From positions 1-42,411 of the forward strand of contig SMYD01000013.1 in assembly GCA_004356015.1 (NCBI GenBank): a stretch of DNA of 42,411 nt. Reading direction: 5' to 3'. Shown in pieces: positions 25,032-32,684 of this stretch (position 1 is the first letter of the stretch; each line of letters begins with the position of its first letter). The DNA comes from Acidobacteriota bacterium. GTDB lineage: Bacteria; Acidobacteriota; Polarisedimenticolia; SMYD01. A program made the translations under genes and the position numbers. The notes beneath the pieces are model-generated. The model was given only the letters and a program-made list of their open reading frames with translations, made no database searches and was not told the origin of the DNA.

Positions 25032-25827
25032 GGCCGCCCCGCCTGGCGCGCGGTTGAGGTTTTTCCAGACTCTCTTTCAGATCCTGGCGCTCATCCCGCG
25101 CCAGGGAAGCCAGTAGACGGCGCGCTTCTTCCTCGCTCAGATCCTGCTGCTCATCCACCAGATCGGGCTGGCTGTCCGCCGGCGGCTCCGGTGCCGTGTC
25201 CTCCTCTTCACCGCGTGGCTGAGGCGGCGGCGCTTCGGCGGAATCGGACTCCTGTTGCTGCTGCCGGTCCTGTGCGCCACGCTCCTGGTCCTCCCCCGGC
25301 GCCTCCTCCGCGCCGGCGTTCTCTTCTTGATCTTCCGAGCCCGATTCTTCCTGGCCCGGATCTCCCCCCTGTTTCTGTTGTTCCTGTTGCTTCATCCGGA
25401 TCAGGGCCAGTTCCAGATTGTGTCTGAAGTCCGCATCGGTGGGGTTCGCCCCGACAGCCTGGCGAAGACTGCGCACAGCGGCGGCAAAATCTCCGGCCTG
25501 CAGACTCGCCGTCCCCTCGTTGAACCGGGCCGCCTGCCCCAGTTCCGTATCCGGACGGGCCTGCTCTGCCACGGCGCCATAGGCGTTCAGAGCCTCCTCC
25601 AGGCGGCCCAGCCTGTAGAGCGCGTTGCCAAGGTTGTAGGTCAGCGGAGACGAATCAGGATCCCTGGCCAATGCCTCCGCGTAGCGCTCAAGGGCATCTT
25701 CTGTCCTGCCCTCAGCATAGAGCTCGTTGGCCTCCTGATTGAGGCGGGCCGCCGTGCCATCGGCGGCTGGACTCCAGGCCCCGGAGAGGAGAAACACCAT
25801 CACGCTCCCCGTGGCAACCCGCTTCAC
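25021..25827 (-). CDS. batC: BatC-type TPR protein with acidic tail
   Basis: The 268-residue protein has a signal-like N-terminus (1 to about 22), three TPR units (about 28-140; 'SPLTYNLGNALYRLGRLEEALNAY', 'DADFRHNLELAL') and a very acidic, Gln/Pro-rich C-terminal half (about 150-225, with runs of Gln and Glu). The TPR plus low-complexity layout is that of BatC. The GTG start overlaps the batB stop (GTGA). The acidic tail is probably disordered and may be an extended contact region; this is inferred from composition. Confidence 0.85.
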   Translation of the reverse strand: MKRVATGSVMVFLLSGAWSPAADGTAARLNQEANELYAEGRTEDALERYAEALARDPDSSPLTYNLGNALYRLGRLEEALNAYGAVAEQARPDTELGQAARFNEGTASLQAGDFAAAVRSLRQAVGANPTDADFRHNLELALIRMKQQEQQKQGGDPGQEESGSEDQEENAGAEEAPGEDQERGAQDRQQQQESDSAEAPPPQPRGEEEDTAPEPPADSQPDLVDEQQDLSEEEARRLLASLARDERQDLKESLEKPQPRARRGGHDW

Positions 25828-26837
25828 AGCTCCTCCCGCAAGCTCCGCCCGGGGGAGATCATCATCTCGACAAGGAGGATGCAGACAGCCACCAGCAGCG
25901 GCAACTGATACCGCTCCTGGTGGGTGGTGATCATCCGGCTGGAGAGATCCGATTTTTCCATGCGATCGATCTCCGCGGCGAGAAGTTCCGCTTCCGCCAG
26001 GGCAGCGCCGGCCCTGAGATAACGCCCACCTCCGGACCGGGCAATTTCCTCCAGGTGGTCCTGATCCAGACGGGTGGTGATGATGCGCCCCGCCCTGTCC
26101 TTCTTATACCCTGCTGAACGGGACGAGGTTGCAACCGTGGGAATGGGCCCCCCGGTGGCCGTGCCCAGACCCACGGCATAAACCACAACGCCTGCCTCGG
26201 CGGCGGCGGCCGCTGCGGCCACCGCCCGGCCATCAAAATCCTCTCCATCGGTCAGCAGGATCAGAACCCGGCTACCGCCACTCTCCCTGGGAAAGGCGGT
26301 GAGCCCGACCCGGATCGCCTCCTCAAGGTTGGAGCCAGGATCGGGAACGTCACCCACTTCGAGAATGTCCAGGAAGAGGCGGAGCGCCGATTGATCCAGG
26401 GTCAGGGGACATTGAACAAAACCACTCCCGGCAAAAGCCACCAGGCCCAGGCGATTACCATCGAGACGTCTCACCAGTTCACCGGCCAGCGCCTTGGCCC
26501 GGGTGAACCTGTCCGGTGTGACATCCCGGGAGTGCATTGATGCTGAGACGTCGAGAGCCAGAACCACATCAACGCCGCGCCGTGTCACAGGCTCAACGAC
26601 CTGGCCCCACTGTGGGCGGGCCAGGGCCAGGATCAGGAAAAACAAAGCCGCCAGTATGAGGCCGGCTTTGGCGGTTCGCCGCTGAACACTGGCCGACCGG
26701 GCCAGACGCCGCACCGAACGGCGCTCTCCCAGGCGCGCCAGCAGCGACCGTTGACGCGCCATCCCGAAGCCCGCGAACAGGGCCAGGAGAGGCAGAATCA
26801 ACCCCACAAGGAGGAACGCCGGTTCCGCCATGCGCAT
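25824..26837 (-). CDS. batB: BatB-type von Willebrand A membrane protein
   Basis: This 337-residue protein has hydrophobic segments near residues 8-25 and 57-75, then a von Willebrand factor A domain. The metal-ion-dependent adhesion site is visible (D-x-S-x-S in 'LALDVSASMHSRD', Thr and Asp in 'ILLTDGEDFDG'), and a last membrane segment is at about 305-325. Its layout parallels BatA. The ATG overlaps the batA stop (TGATG); an ATG two codons later is an alternative. BatA and BatB are expected to form the core of the complex with the MoxR ATPase. Confidence 0.9.
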   Translation of the reverse strand: MRMAEPAFLLVGLILPLLALFAGFGMARQRSLLARLGERRSVRRLARSASVQRRTAKAGLILAALFFLILALARPQWGQVVEPVTRRGVDVVLALDVSASMHSRDVTPDRFTRAKALAGELVRRLDGNRLGLVAFAGSGFVQCPLTLDQSALRLFLDILEVGDVPDPGSNLEEAIRVGLTAFPRESGGSRVLILLTDGEDFDGRAVAAAAAAAEAGVVVYAVGLGTATGGPIPTVATSSRSAGYKKDRAGRIITTRLDQDHLEEIARSGGGRYLRAGAALAEAELLAAEIDRMEKSDLSSRMITTHQERYQLPLLVAVCILLVEMMISPGRSLREEL

Positions 26838-27862
26838 CAGGGCACCTGCCGAAAGACGGTCCAGCCCAGGAGGGTTTGCAGGATCAACAGGCCCAGACCC
26901 GGAACAGCGACATAGGGGAAGAGTTCCGTCCGCCGGACCCGTTCCTTGATCTTCACTTCCACGGTCTCAAGAGCATCAATGCGGGCGAAGATCTCCTCCA
27001 GGGCCCGCGCATCGGTCGCACGGAAGTAACGCCCATCGGTCAGATCGGCGATACGCCGCAAGGTCTTCTCATCCAGGTCGACGGGCTGGTAAACATAACG
27101 GCGGCCGAACACCGGATCATTCACCGGGACGGGCGCCACCCCCTCGGTACCCACTCCCACCGTGTAGACCTTCACGCCCATGGTGCTGGCCAGGCGGGCC
27201 GCCGTTTCGGGATCGATTTCGCCGGCGTTGTTGCGCCCGTCGGTCACGAGAATCACGACCTTGCTGCGCGCCTCGCTGTCCTTGAGGCGGTTCACGGATG
27301 TCGCCAGGCCCATGCCGATGGCCGTGCCGTCGTAACGCCGGGTGATCTCGATGCTCCCGAGAATCTGGTTCAGGAGACCATAGTCCAGAGTCAGAGGACA
27401 GCGGGTGAAGGCGCGGCCGGCGAAGACCACAAGGCCTATCCGGTCCGCCTGGCGCCCCTGGATGAACGCCTCGATGACCCGCTGGGCGTAATCGAGACGC
27501 GAGACGGGATCGAAGCCTCCGCCGGGTTTCCGGCCCAGATCCACGGCCGCCATGGAGCCGGACTGGTCCAGGGCGATCACCACATCAACGCCTTCACTCA
27601 GAATTTCCTGCCAGCGGTTCTCCACCTGGGGACGCGCCAGTGCCAGGAGGAGCAGGACCAGGGCCAGGACTTTCAGGACCAGCGGCACGGCCAGGAGGCG
27701 GACGCGCCAGCCCGGCTTCAGGCCCGACAGTATCCGCGTATCGGAATAAGTGAGGGCGGGCAGGCGTCCCCGGCGCCACGTCCAGAACAAGGCCGCAGGC
27801 ACCAGCAGAAGGCCGGCCAGAGCCCACGGCATGGCCAGGCGCAGAGTTTCTCCGGAGTCCAT
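26837..27862 (-). CDS. batA: BatA-type von Willebrand A membrane protein
   Basis: The 341-residue protein has two N-terminal membrane segments (about 10-30 and 58-78), a vWA domain with the MIDAS motif ('VIALDQSGSMAAVD') and later 'ILVTDGRNNAGE', and a C-terminal membrane segment (about 315-335). The ATG at 27862 is preferred because it overlaps the upstream stop as TGATG; a GTG one codon earlier is also possible. It is the sister of the next gene and likely forms a complex with it. MIDAS residues appear intact, so metal-dependent binding is expected. Confidence 0.9.
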   Translation of the reverse strand: MDSGETLRLAMPWALAGLLLVPAALFWTWRRGRLPALTYSDTRILSGLKPGWRVRLLAVPLVLKVLALVLLLLALARPQVENRWQEILSEGVDVVIALDQSGSMAAVDLGRKPGGGFDPVSRLDYAQRVIEAFIQGRQADRIGLVVFAGRAFTRCPLTLDYGLLNQILGSIEITRRYDGTAIGMGLATSVNRLKDSEARSKVVILVTDGRNNAGEIDPETAARLASTMGVKVYTVGVGTEGVAPVPVNDPVFGRRYVYQPVDLDEKTLRRIADLTDGRYFRATDARALEEIFARIDALETVEVKIKERVRRTELFPYVAVPGLGLLILQTLLGWTVFRQVP

Positions 27863-28842
27863 CACGAGCCGCTCACCGCCGTCTCCACCGGCGGCCGGGG
27901 CCGCGTTTCTTCCACAAAGGTTCTTGTCCTGCCCAGCAGTTCTCTGGAGACTCCCGGCAGGGGCTTCCGACGAGCGAACTTGACCAGATCGCAGGCCATC
28001 AACAGGTCCCGCAGGCTGGACCGGGAACCAGGAAGCCTTTCCATCTGTGCGCCCGCGTCGTACACCAGTTCGCTGGTCGTCCGTTCCAGCGTCGGGACGT
28101 TGTACCGCCCACCCAGGTATCGCCTGAGGATATCGGCCAGGCGCACATGGAACACCACCGTGCCCCCACGGGCCAGAACATCATCCCGCGCCAGCGTGTC
28201 CAGCGCGGCCAGGGCCCATGCCGCCGGGTCCAGTCCGCCGAAGGGATCCACTGCCGGCGGGACCACGGTCACGGCGGGACGGGATCTCCGGCGCCACCAC
28301 CAGAACCAGAGGCCGGCGGCGAGAACCAGGAGGAGAAGCCCGAAACCCCATCCGGGCAGGCGGAAGGGCACCGGTATCACGGCGGGACCGCGAATATCAG
28401 CCGCGGTGGCTGCTGCAGGGTCCTCGATGGTGGCAAGAATCGTGAGGGCCAGGGGTCCCGAAACCGATTCTCCCGCGCCACCTCCATCCAGACGCCAGGG
28501 GACCTTGAACCCGCTGAAGGTCACCTGGCCCAATTCCAGCGGGATCAACTCGAAGGAAAAGACCTGGATCATGCCACCACCCGGGCGAGCACTCCCTTGA
28601 GGAACCGCTCCCGGCTGCACGACCAGTTCATCCTGCTCTGCCACTGGCTGCGGAGGCGCCGCCTGGTAGCCCGCCGGCAGGCGAACGGTGACCCGGAGGA
28701 ACACGGGTTCACCCAGATGAATATCAGACGGTGCATCTCCAGGCACCGGCAGGCGTTCCACTTCCACCTGCGGCAGGTCGGCGCCCCTGGCCGCCACCCA
28801 GGCAGACAGCAGCAGAAGAACCGGGATCAGGAGCCGGGACAT
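27862..28842 (-). CDS. Exported single-pass membrane protein, BatD/DUF4381-like
   Basis: The 326-residue protein has a signal peptide (1-20), an exported beta-rich part ('DIHLGEPVFLRVTVRLPAG', 'FELIPLELGQVTFSGF'), one membrane segment (about 164-183) with Trp/Arg residues after it, and a helical cytoplasmic part ('LADILRRYLGGRYNVP', 'LLMACDLVKFA'). This layout repeats that of BatD in shorter form and fits proteins placed between DUF58 and BatA in such operons. The ATG begins directly after the DUF58 stop (TAG-ATG). No catalytic motif is seen; a structural or adaptor role in the Bat complex is inferred. Confidence 0.75.
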   Translation of the reverse strand: MSRLLIPVLLLLSAWVAARGADLPQVEVERLPVPGDAPSDIHLGEPVFLRVTVRLPAGYQAAPPQPVAEQDELVVQPGAVPQGSARPGGGMIQVFSFELIPLELGQVTFSGFKVPWRLDGGGAGESVSGPLALTILATIEDPAAATAADIRGPAVIPVPFRLPGWGFGLLLLVLAAGLWFWWWRRRSRPAVTVVPPAVDPFGGLDPAAWALAALDTLARDDVLARGGTVVFHVRLADILRRYLGGRYNVPTLERTTSELVYDAGAQMERLPGSRSSLRDLLMACDLVKFARRKPLPGVSRELLGRTRTFVEETRPRPPVETAVSGS

Positions 28843-29721
28843 CTAGCGGCAGCGCCTCTGTCGCCGGCGGAAGAACTGCAGCAGAGGCCGCTGGTAGGAG
28901 TGGTCCGTACGCACATGAACAACATCCACGCCGGCCCGTTTCAGCAGGCTATCCCGGGTCTCCCGCCGCACCCTGGCCGCCCGGGCAAACGCGGACCGTA
29001 CACTGCGCCGGGACGTGTCCACCACCATGGACCTGCCTGTTTCAGCATCCTCCAGGCGCAGCAGGCCAAGGGCCGGCAGTGCCTCTTCACGAAGATCCGA
29101 CAGGGTGACGGCGATGAGATCGTGGCGGTGGGCAGCCAGGCGAAGTTGACGCTCATAGCCCTGATCCTGGAAGTCGGAAACCAGAAACACCACGGCCCTC
29201 TTGCGCACCATCTTGTTCAGCTTATCCAGCCCCAGGGCGAGGCTGGTTCCCAGGTGTTTCGGCCGGAAGATGAGCAACTCCCGCACCACGCGCAGAACGT
29301 GTTCCACGCCCTTCCCCGGCGGCACGTAGAGTTCAATCTGATCGGTGAACATCAGGAGGCCGACCCGATCGTTGTTCTTGATGGCGGTGAACGCGATGAG
29401 GGCCGCAATTTCTGCCGCCATTTCCCCTTTGGTCTGGGAGGCGGTGCCGAAGCGATCCGAGGCCGAGCAGTCCACGGCAAGGATCACGGTCAGCTCCCGC
29501 TCTTCCACATATTTCTTGATGTACGGATGCCCCATGCGACTGGTGACATTCCAGTCGATGGCCCGGGTGTCGTCACCGGGCTGGTATTCGCGCACCTCCG
29601 AGAACTCCATGCCCTGGCCGCGAAAGACGGAATGGTAGCGTCCGGCCAGGGTTTCGTTGACCATGCGGTTGGTCCGGATCTCGATACGCCGGACCTGGCG
29701 GAGTATCTCCCTGGGAATCAT
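28843..29721 (-). CDS. DUF58 domain protein
   Basis: The 292-residue protein carries the DUF58 signature 'VREYQPGDDTRAIDWNVTSR', followed by a vWA-like fold ('VILAVDCSASDRFG'). DUF58 proteins are nearly always encoded beside MoxR ATPases and are thought to be their partners, but their biochemistry is unsettled. The C-terminus is strongly basic. The ATG at 29721 is chosen because an earlier frame start would overlap the moxR end; a weak AGGA lies about nine bases upstream. Confidence 0.88.
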   Translation of the reverse strand: MIPREILRQVRRIEIRTNRMVNETLAGRYHSVFRGQGMEFSEVREYQPGDDTRAIDWNVTSRMGHPYIKKYVEERELTVILAVDCSASDRFGTASQTKGEMAAEIAALIAFTAIKNNDRVGLLMFTDQIELYVPPGKGVEHVLRVVRELLIFRPKHLGTSLALGLDKLNKMVRKRAVVFLVSDFQDQGYERQLRLAAHRHDLIAVTLSDLREEALPALGLLRLEDAETGRSMVVDTSRRSVRSAFARAARVRRETRDSLLKRAGVDVVHVRTDHSYQRPLLQFFRRRQRRCR

Positions 29722-29749
29722 GGCGACAATCCTGTCTCCTGCCGCGGTT

Positions 29750-30736
29750 TCAGGGGACCTCCACGGCATCGAAAACCCTCTGGATGACATCTTCAGTGGT
29801 CACTTCCTCCGCCTCGGCCTCGTAGGTCAGAATCAGGCGATGACGAAGAACATCGAAGCCGATGGACTTCACGTCCTCAGGGATGACAAAACCGCGGCCA
29901 TTGATGAAGGCATGAGCCTTTGCGGCCCGGGCCAGGCAGAGGGTCGCCCGGGGCGAGCCGCCATAACGCACGATCTGGGTCAGGTCGAGACCGTATTCCC
30001 CGGGATTCCGCGTGGCGAAGACCAGGTCGAGGATGTAGGACTTGACCCGGTCATCCAGGTAGACAGTGTCCACCATCTTCCGCGCCTCGATCACCTCGTC
30101 GAGGGTGACCACGGCTTTGACCTGGGGGATCTGCCCGCCCTCCATCCGCTCCAGGATCCTCTTCTCTTCCTCACGGCTGGGATAGCCCACCGTGACCTTG
30201 AGCATGAACCGATCCACCTGCGCTTCCGGCAGCGGGTAGGTCCCCTCCTGCTCGATGGGGTTCTGGGTGGCCAGGACCAGGAAGGGGTGAGGCAGCGGGT
30301 ACGTCGTATCGCCGATGGTGACCTGCTCTTCCTGCATGGCTTCCAGCAGCGCCGACTGCACCTTCGCCGGCGCTCTGTTGATCTCATCGGCCAGGACGAC
30401 ATTGGCGAACACCGGTCCCTTCCGCGGGGTGAAAGTTCCCTCCTTGGGATTGAAAATAAGAGTCCCGATGAGATCCGCAGGGAGGAGATCCGGTGTGAAC
30501 TGAATGCGCTGGAACACGCCATGAATCGACTGGGCCAGGGACTTGACGGCCAGTGTCTTGGCCAGCCCGGGCACGCCTTCCAGGAGAACATGTCCCCGGG
30601 CCAGCACGCCGATGAGCAGACGTTCGAGGAGCTTATCCTGGCCCACGACGACGCGCCGCACCTGCTCAAGGATGGGGTTCACACGGGCCAGAGCATCCCC
30701 GATGCGGGCGTTGAGTTCACGAAGATCTGCATCCAC
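29750..30736 (-). CDS. MoxR-family AAA+ ATPase
   Basis: The 328-residue protein has Walker A 'LEGVPGLAKT', Walker B 'VVLADEINRA', sensor motif 'VLATQNPIEQEGTYPLPEAQVDRF' and the C-terminal AAA lid, which is the MoxR pattern. MoxR ATPases act as chaperones that mature or insert metal-dependent vWA partners, here probably the DUF58 and Bat proteins. The GTG start has GGGAGG upstream at longer spacing than usual. It is the first gene of the Bat run and faces the second chemosensory set across a 170-base gap. Confidence 0.94.
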   Translation of the reverse strand: MDADLRELNARIGDALARVNPILEQVRRVVVGQDKLLERLLIGVLARGHVLLEGVPGLAKTLAVKSLAQSIHGVFQRIQFTPDLLPADLIGTLIFNPKEGTFTPRKGPVFANVVLADEINRAPAKVQSALLEAMQEEQVTIGDTTYPLPHPFLVLATQNPIEQEGTYPLPEAQVDRFMLKVTVGYPSREEEKRILERMEGGQIPQVKAVVTLDEVIEARKMVDTVYLDDRVKSYILDLVFATRNPGEYGLDLTQIVRYGGSPRATLCLARAAKAHAFINGRGFVIPEDVKSIGFDVLRHRLILTYEAEAEEVTTEDVIQRVFDAVEVP

Positions 30737-30830
30737 CGGTATCCATCCTCCCTGTGGCCCTCCCCATGGCTCTCACCACCACATGCAATCTCGGGGCCAG
30801 GTTCGACTGCGCCATCACAACGCGCCGGAA

Positions 30831-30839
30831 ACTGTATCA
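30831..30839 (-). promoter_or_regulatory. Possible extended -10 promoter of moxR
   Basis: On the minus strand T-G-A-TACAGT forms an extended -10 box; no -35 box at 16-18 bases is convincing. The leader would be about 88 bases. It sits back to back with the promoter of the chemoreceptor gene, so one regulator could act on both. The call is tentative. Confidence 0.35.
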
Positions 30840-30840
30840 T

Positions 30841-30868
30841 TTGCCCCTTCCCGCCCCCAGCCTATATT
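30841..30868 (+). promoter_or_regulatory. Promoter of the second chemosensory set
   Basis: TTGCCC (30841-30846) and TATATT (30863-30868) are 16 bases apart. Transcription would start about 32 bases before the receptor ATG. The -35 box lies next to the possible moxR promoter on the other strand. Confidence 0.55.
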
Positions 30869-30906
30869 CGCTCTGTTCCGCCCTCACGCCCGGAAATCGA
30901 GCGACC

Positions 30907-32217
30907 ATGCGCAAAAAACTGGCTCTGGCATTCCTGGCCGTCATCGCCCTGATTCTTGGCGGCAACCTGGCCCTGGATCTGGCCCTTCCCCGGGACACCT
31001 CCTCGGGGCTGACATTCCGTATGCTTGGCCAGGTCAGCCTCATGCTGGCCATTGGCCTCACCGCGGCTCTCCTCCTGGCCCGCAACTTCACCAGGGACCT
31101 GCTGCGCCTGGCCGCCGCGGCACGGGAGATGAGCCGGGGGACCCTGCCGGGGGCCGTTCATATCAAGTCCCGGGACGAAGTGGGTGACCTTGCCCGGGCG
31201 TTCAACGACATGGGAGCCGCACTGCGGGCCGCTCTCTGCGAGATCCAGCGCAGCGCAGAACAGATGGCGGAGGCTGCTCTTCTTCAGTCCGGCGGCAGCC
31301 GGGAACTGGATCAGGGCACGGAAGAGATCGCCCGTCTTTCCCGGGAGATCTCACGCGGCGCCGATCAGCAGGCCGACGGCTCCCGCCGGACCTCAGCCAT
31401 AGCCCGCCAGCTGGCGACCTCCCTGGCCGAGGCCGCAACCAGTTGCCATGAAACAGCCCGGGCCGCCGAGAAAGCCCGCGAAGGGGCGGTGACCGGGGTC
31501 GACTCCGCCCGCCAATCGGCGGAGAGTCTGCTTGCCGTCGCGTCATCCAGCGAGCGCTCACGCCTGAGCGTCGAATCGTTCCACGCCAGCGCCGAGGAGA
31601 TCGAGCAAATCGTCGATTTCATCCGGGGCGTGGCACGACAGACTGAGGTCCTGGCGCTGAACGCGACCATCGAGGCGGCCAAGGCCGGGGATGAAGGGTA
31701 CGGCTTCGCCGCCGTGGCCGAGGAGATCCGGGGACTGGCGGATCGCACCGCTCAGTTCAGCCATCGCATCCACGGATTGGTCCGCGCCATCACCCGGCGT
31801 GCCGCGGACGTGGCCAGAACCATGGAGGAGGGCGGCCGGGTGGCGGCCCAGGGCCGGGAAACAGCCCTCCATGCCCGCACGACGCTCGAACAAAACCGCG
31901 CCATATTTGCACAGGTTGTGCGAGCCGTTGACAAGGTGGCATCCGTGACCTCGGAGCAGAGTCTGAATGCGGAAAGACTCGCCGCCGACATGGAGGAGAT
32001 GGCCGCCATCGCCCGCGACCAGGCGGAGAGGACGGAACGCACCTCCGCTGCCGTCAGCGAACAGAAGATCTCCACCCAGGGGATGTCCCAGGCGGCCCAG
32101 ACCCTGGCCGACTCCGCCCGCCTGCTGCGCGAGAAGGCCGGCCGGTTCCAGACCGTGCAGACCATCAGGGATCACGGCGAGGACCCCGTCAAACAGACAA
32201 TCGTGGATCGCCCATGA
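30907..32217 (+). CDS. Methyl-accepting chemotaxis protein without a ligand-binding domain
   Basis: The 436-residue receptor has two membrane segments (about 5-25 and 38-59) joined by a loop of only about a dozen residues, so it has no periplasmic sensing domain. A HAMP domain follows (about 60-112, 'IKSRDEVGDLARAFNDMG'), then a long cytoplasmic signalling part with the hairpin tip 'QTEVLALNATIEAAKAGDEG' and 'GFAAVAEEIRGLAD', a close match to the conserved receptor tip. No C-terminal pentapeptide tether for CheR is visible. The ATG at 30907 is chosen because earlier starts lack a membrane protein pattern. It may sense membrane state, redox or the partner complex rather than a solute. Confidence 0.9.
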   Translation: MRKKLALAFLAVIALILGGNLALDLALPRDTSSGLTFRMLGQVSLMLAIGLTAALLLARNFTRDLLRLAAAAREMSRGTLPGAVHIKSRDEVGDLARAFNDMGAALRAALCEIQRSAEQMAEAALLQSGGSRELDQGTEEIARLSREISRGADQQADGSRRTSAIARQLATSLAEAATSCHETARAAEKAREGAVTGVDSARQSAESLLAVASSSERSRLSVESFHASAEEIEQIVDFIRGVARQTEVLALNATIEAAKAGDEGYGFAAVAEEIRGLADRTAQFSHRIHGLVRAITRRAADVARTMEEGGRVAAQGRETALHARTTLEQNRAIFAQVVRAVDKVASVTSEQSLNAERLAADMEEMAAIARDQAERTERTSAAVSEQKISTQGMSQAAQTLADSARLLREKAGRFQTVQTIRDHGEDPVKQTIVDRP

Positions 32218-32684
32218 ACACGGCCCACCTCCTGTTTCCCCAGGCTGATTTTTTTCTCTCTCTGCCGGCCGACCGAATCCAGCGCATTCAGGAGGCCGGA
32301 TCGGTCGTGCCCTTCCCCGGCGCCGGTGGTGCTGTCCGGGGCCTGTCGGTCTGTGGAGGAAGAAGCCGCATCGTCCTGAACCTGCCGGGCCTGCTCCCGC
32401 CCGGCGCTGCGGGAAGCGACATGATCCTGGCCGATGGACCGCCTCTCTGGGTCCTTCTGGAAGGCGAAGCCGACGGCCTGGTTCTCGAGATCCAGGCGCC
32501 GCTCTCCTTCTCCACACCCGTGGCGAAGGCGCCGCGGCCAACCGGGACCATGGTGATTTGTGACCGTGGTGAGCGCCATTCCGCCGGGGTCGCGGGCCTG
32601 ATCTCGACCCGGCGATTGCTGGTTTCATTCCGCCGCACAGCCGGTTCCCTGACCGCCATCCCTCCCTCCGGTGGGACGCGGTGA
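32214..32684 (+). CDS. Divergent CheW-like coupling protein
   Basis: The 156-residue protein sits between receptor and kinase genes, overlapping the receptor stop (ATGA). The segment 'VVPFPGAGGAVRGLSVCGG' lines up with the CheW pattern 'P-x-P-x-A-P-x-x-V-x-G-L', and 'SRIVLNLPGLL' with the following strand, but the protein is otherwise diverged and Gly/Leu-rich. It probably couples this receptor to the adjacent CheA; its divergence from the other CheW in the window suggests the two sets do not freely exchange adaptors. The assignment rests mainly on position. Confidence 0.6.
   Translation: MNTAHLLFPQADFFLSLPADRIQRIQEAGSVVPFPGAGGAVRGLSVCGGRSRIVLNLPGLLPPGAAGSDMILADGPPLWVLLEGEADGLVLEIQAPLSFSTPVAKAPRPTGTMVICDRGERHSAGVAGLISTRRLLVSFRRTAGSLTAIPPSGGTR

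Noticed and set aside
30754-30906. An open frame extending the chemoreceptor upstream by 51 codons
   Set aside because: The added part lacks a receptor-like pattern and would run across the predicted promoter; the ATG at 30907 starts the first membrane segment.
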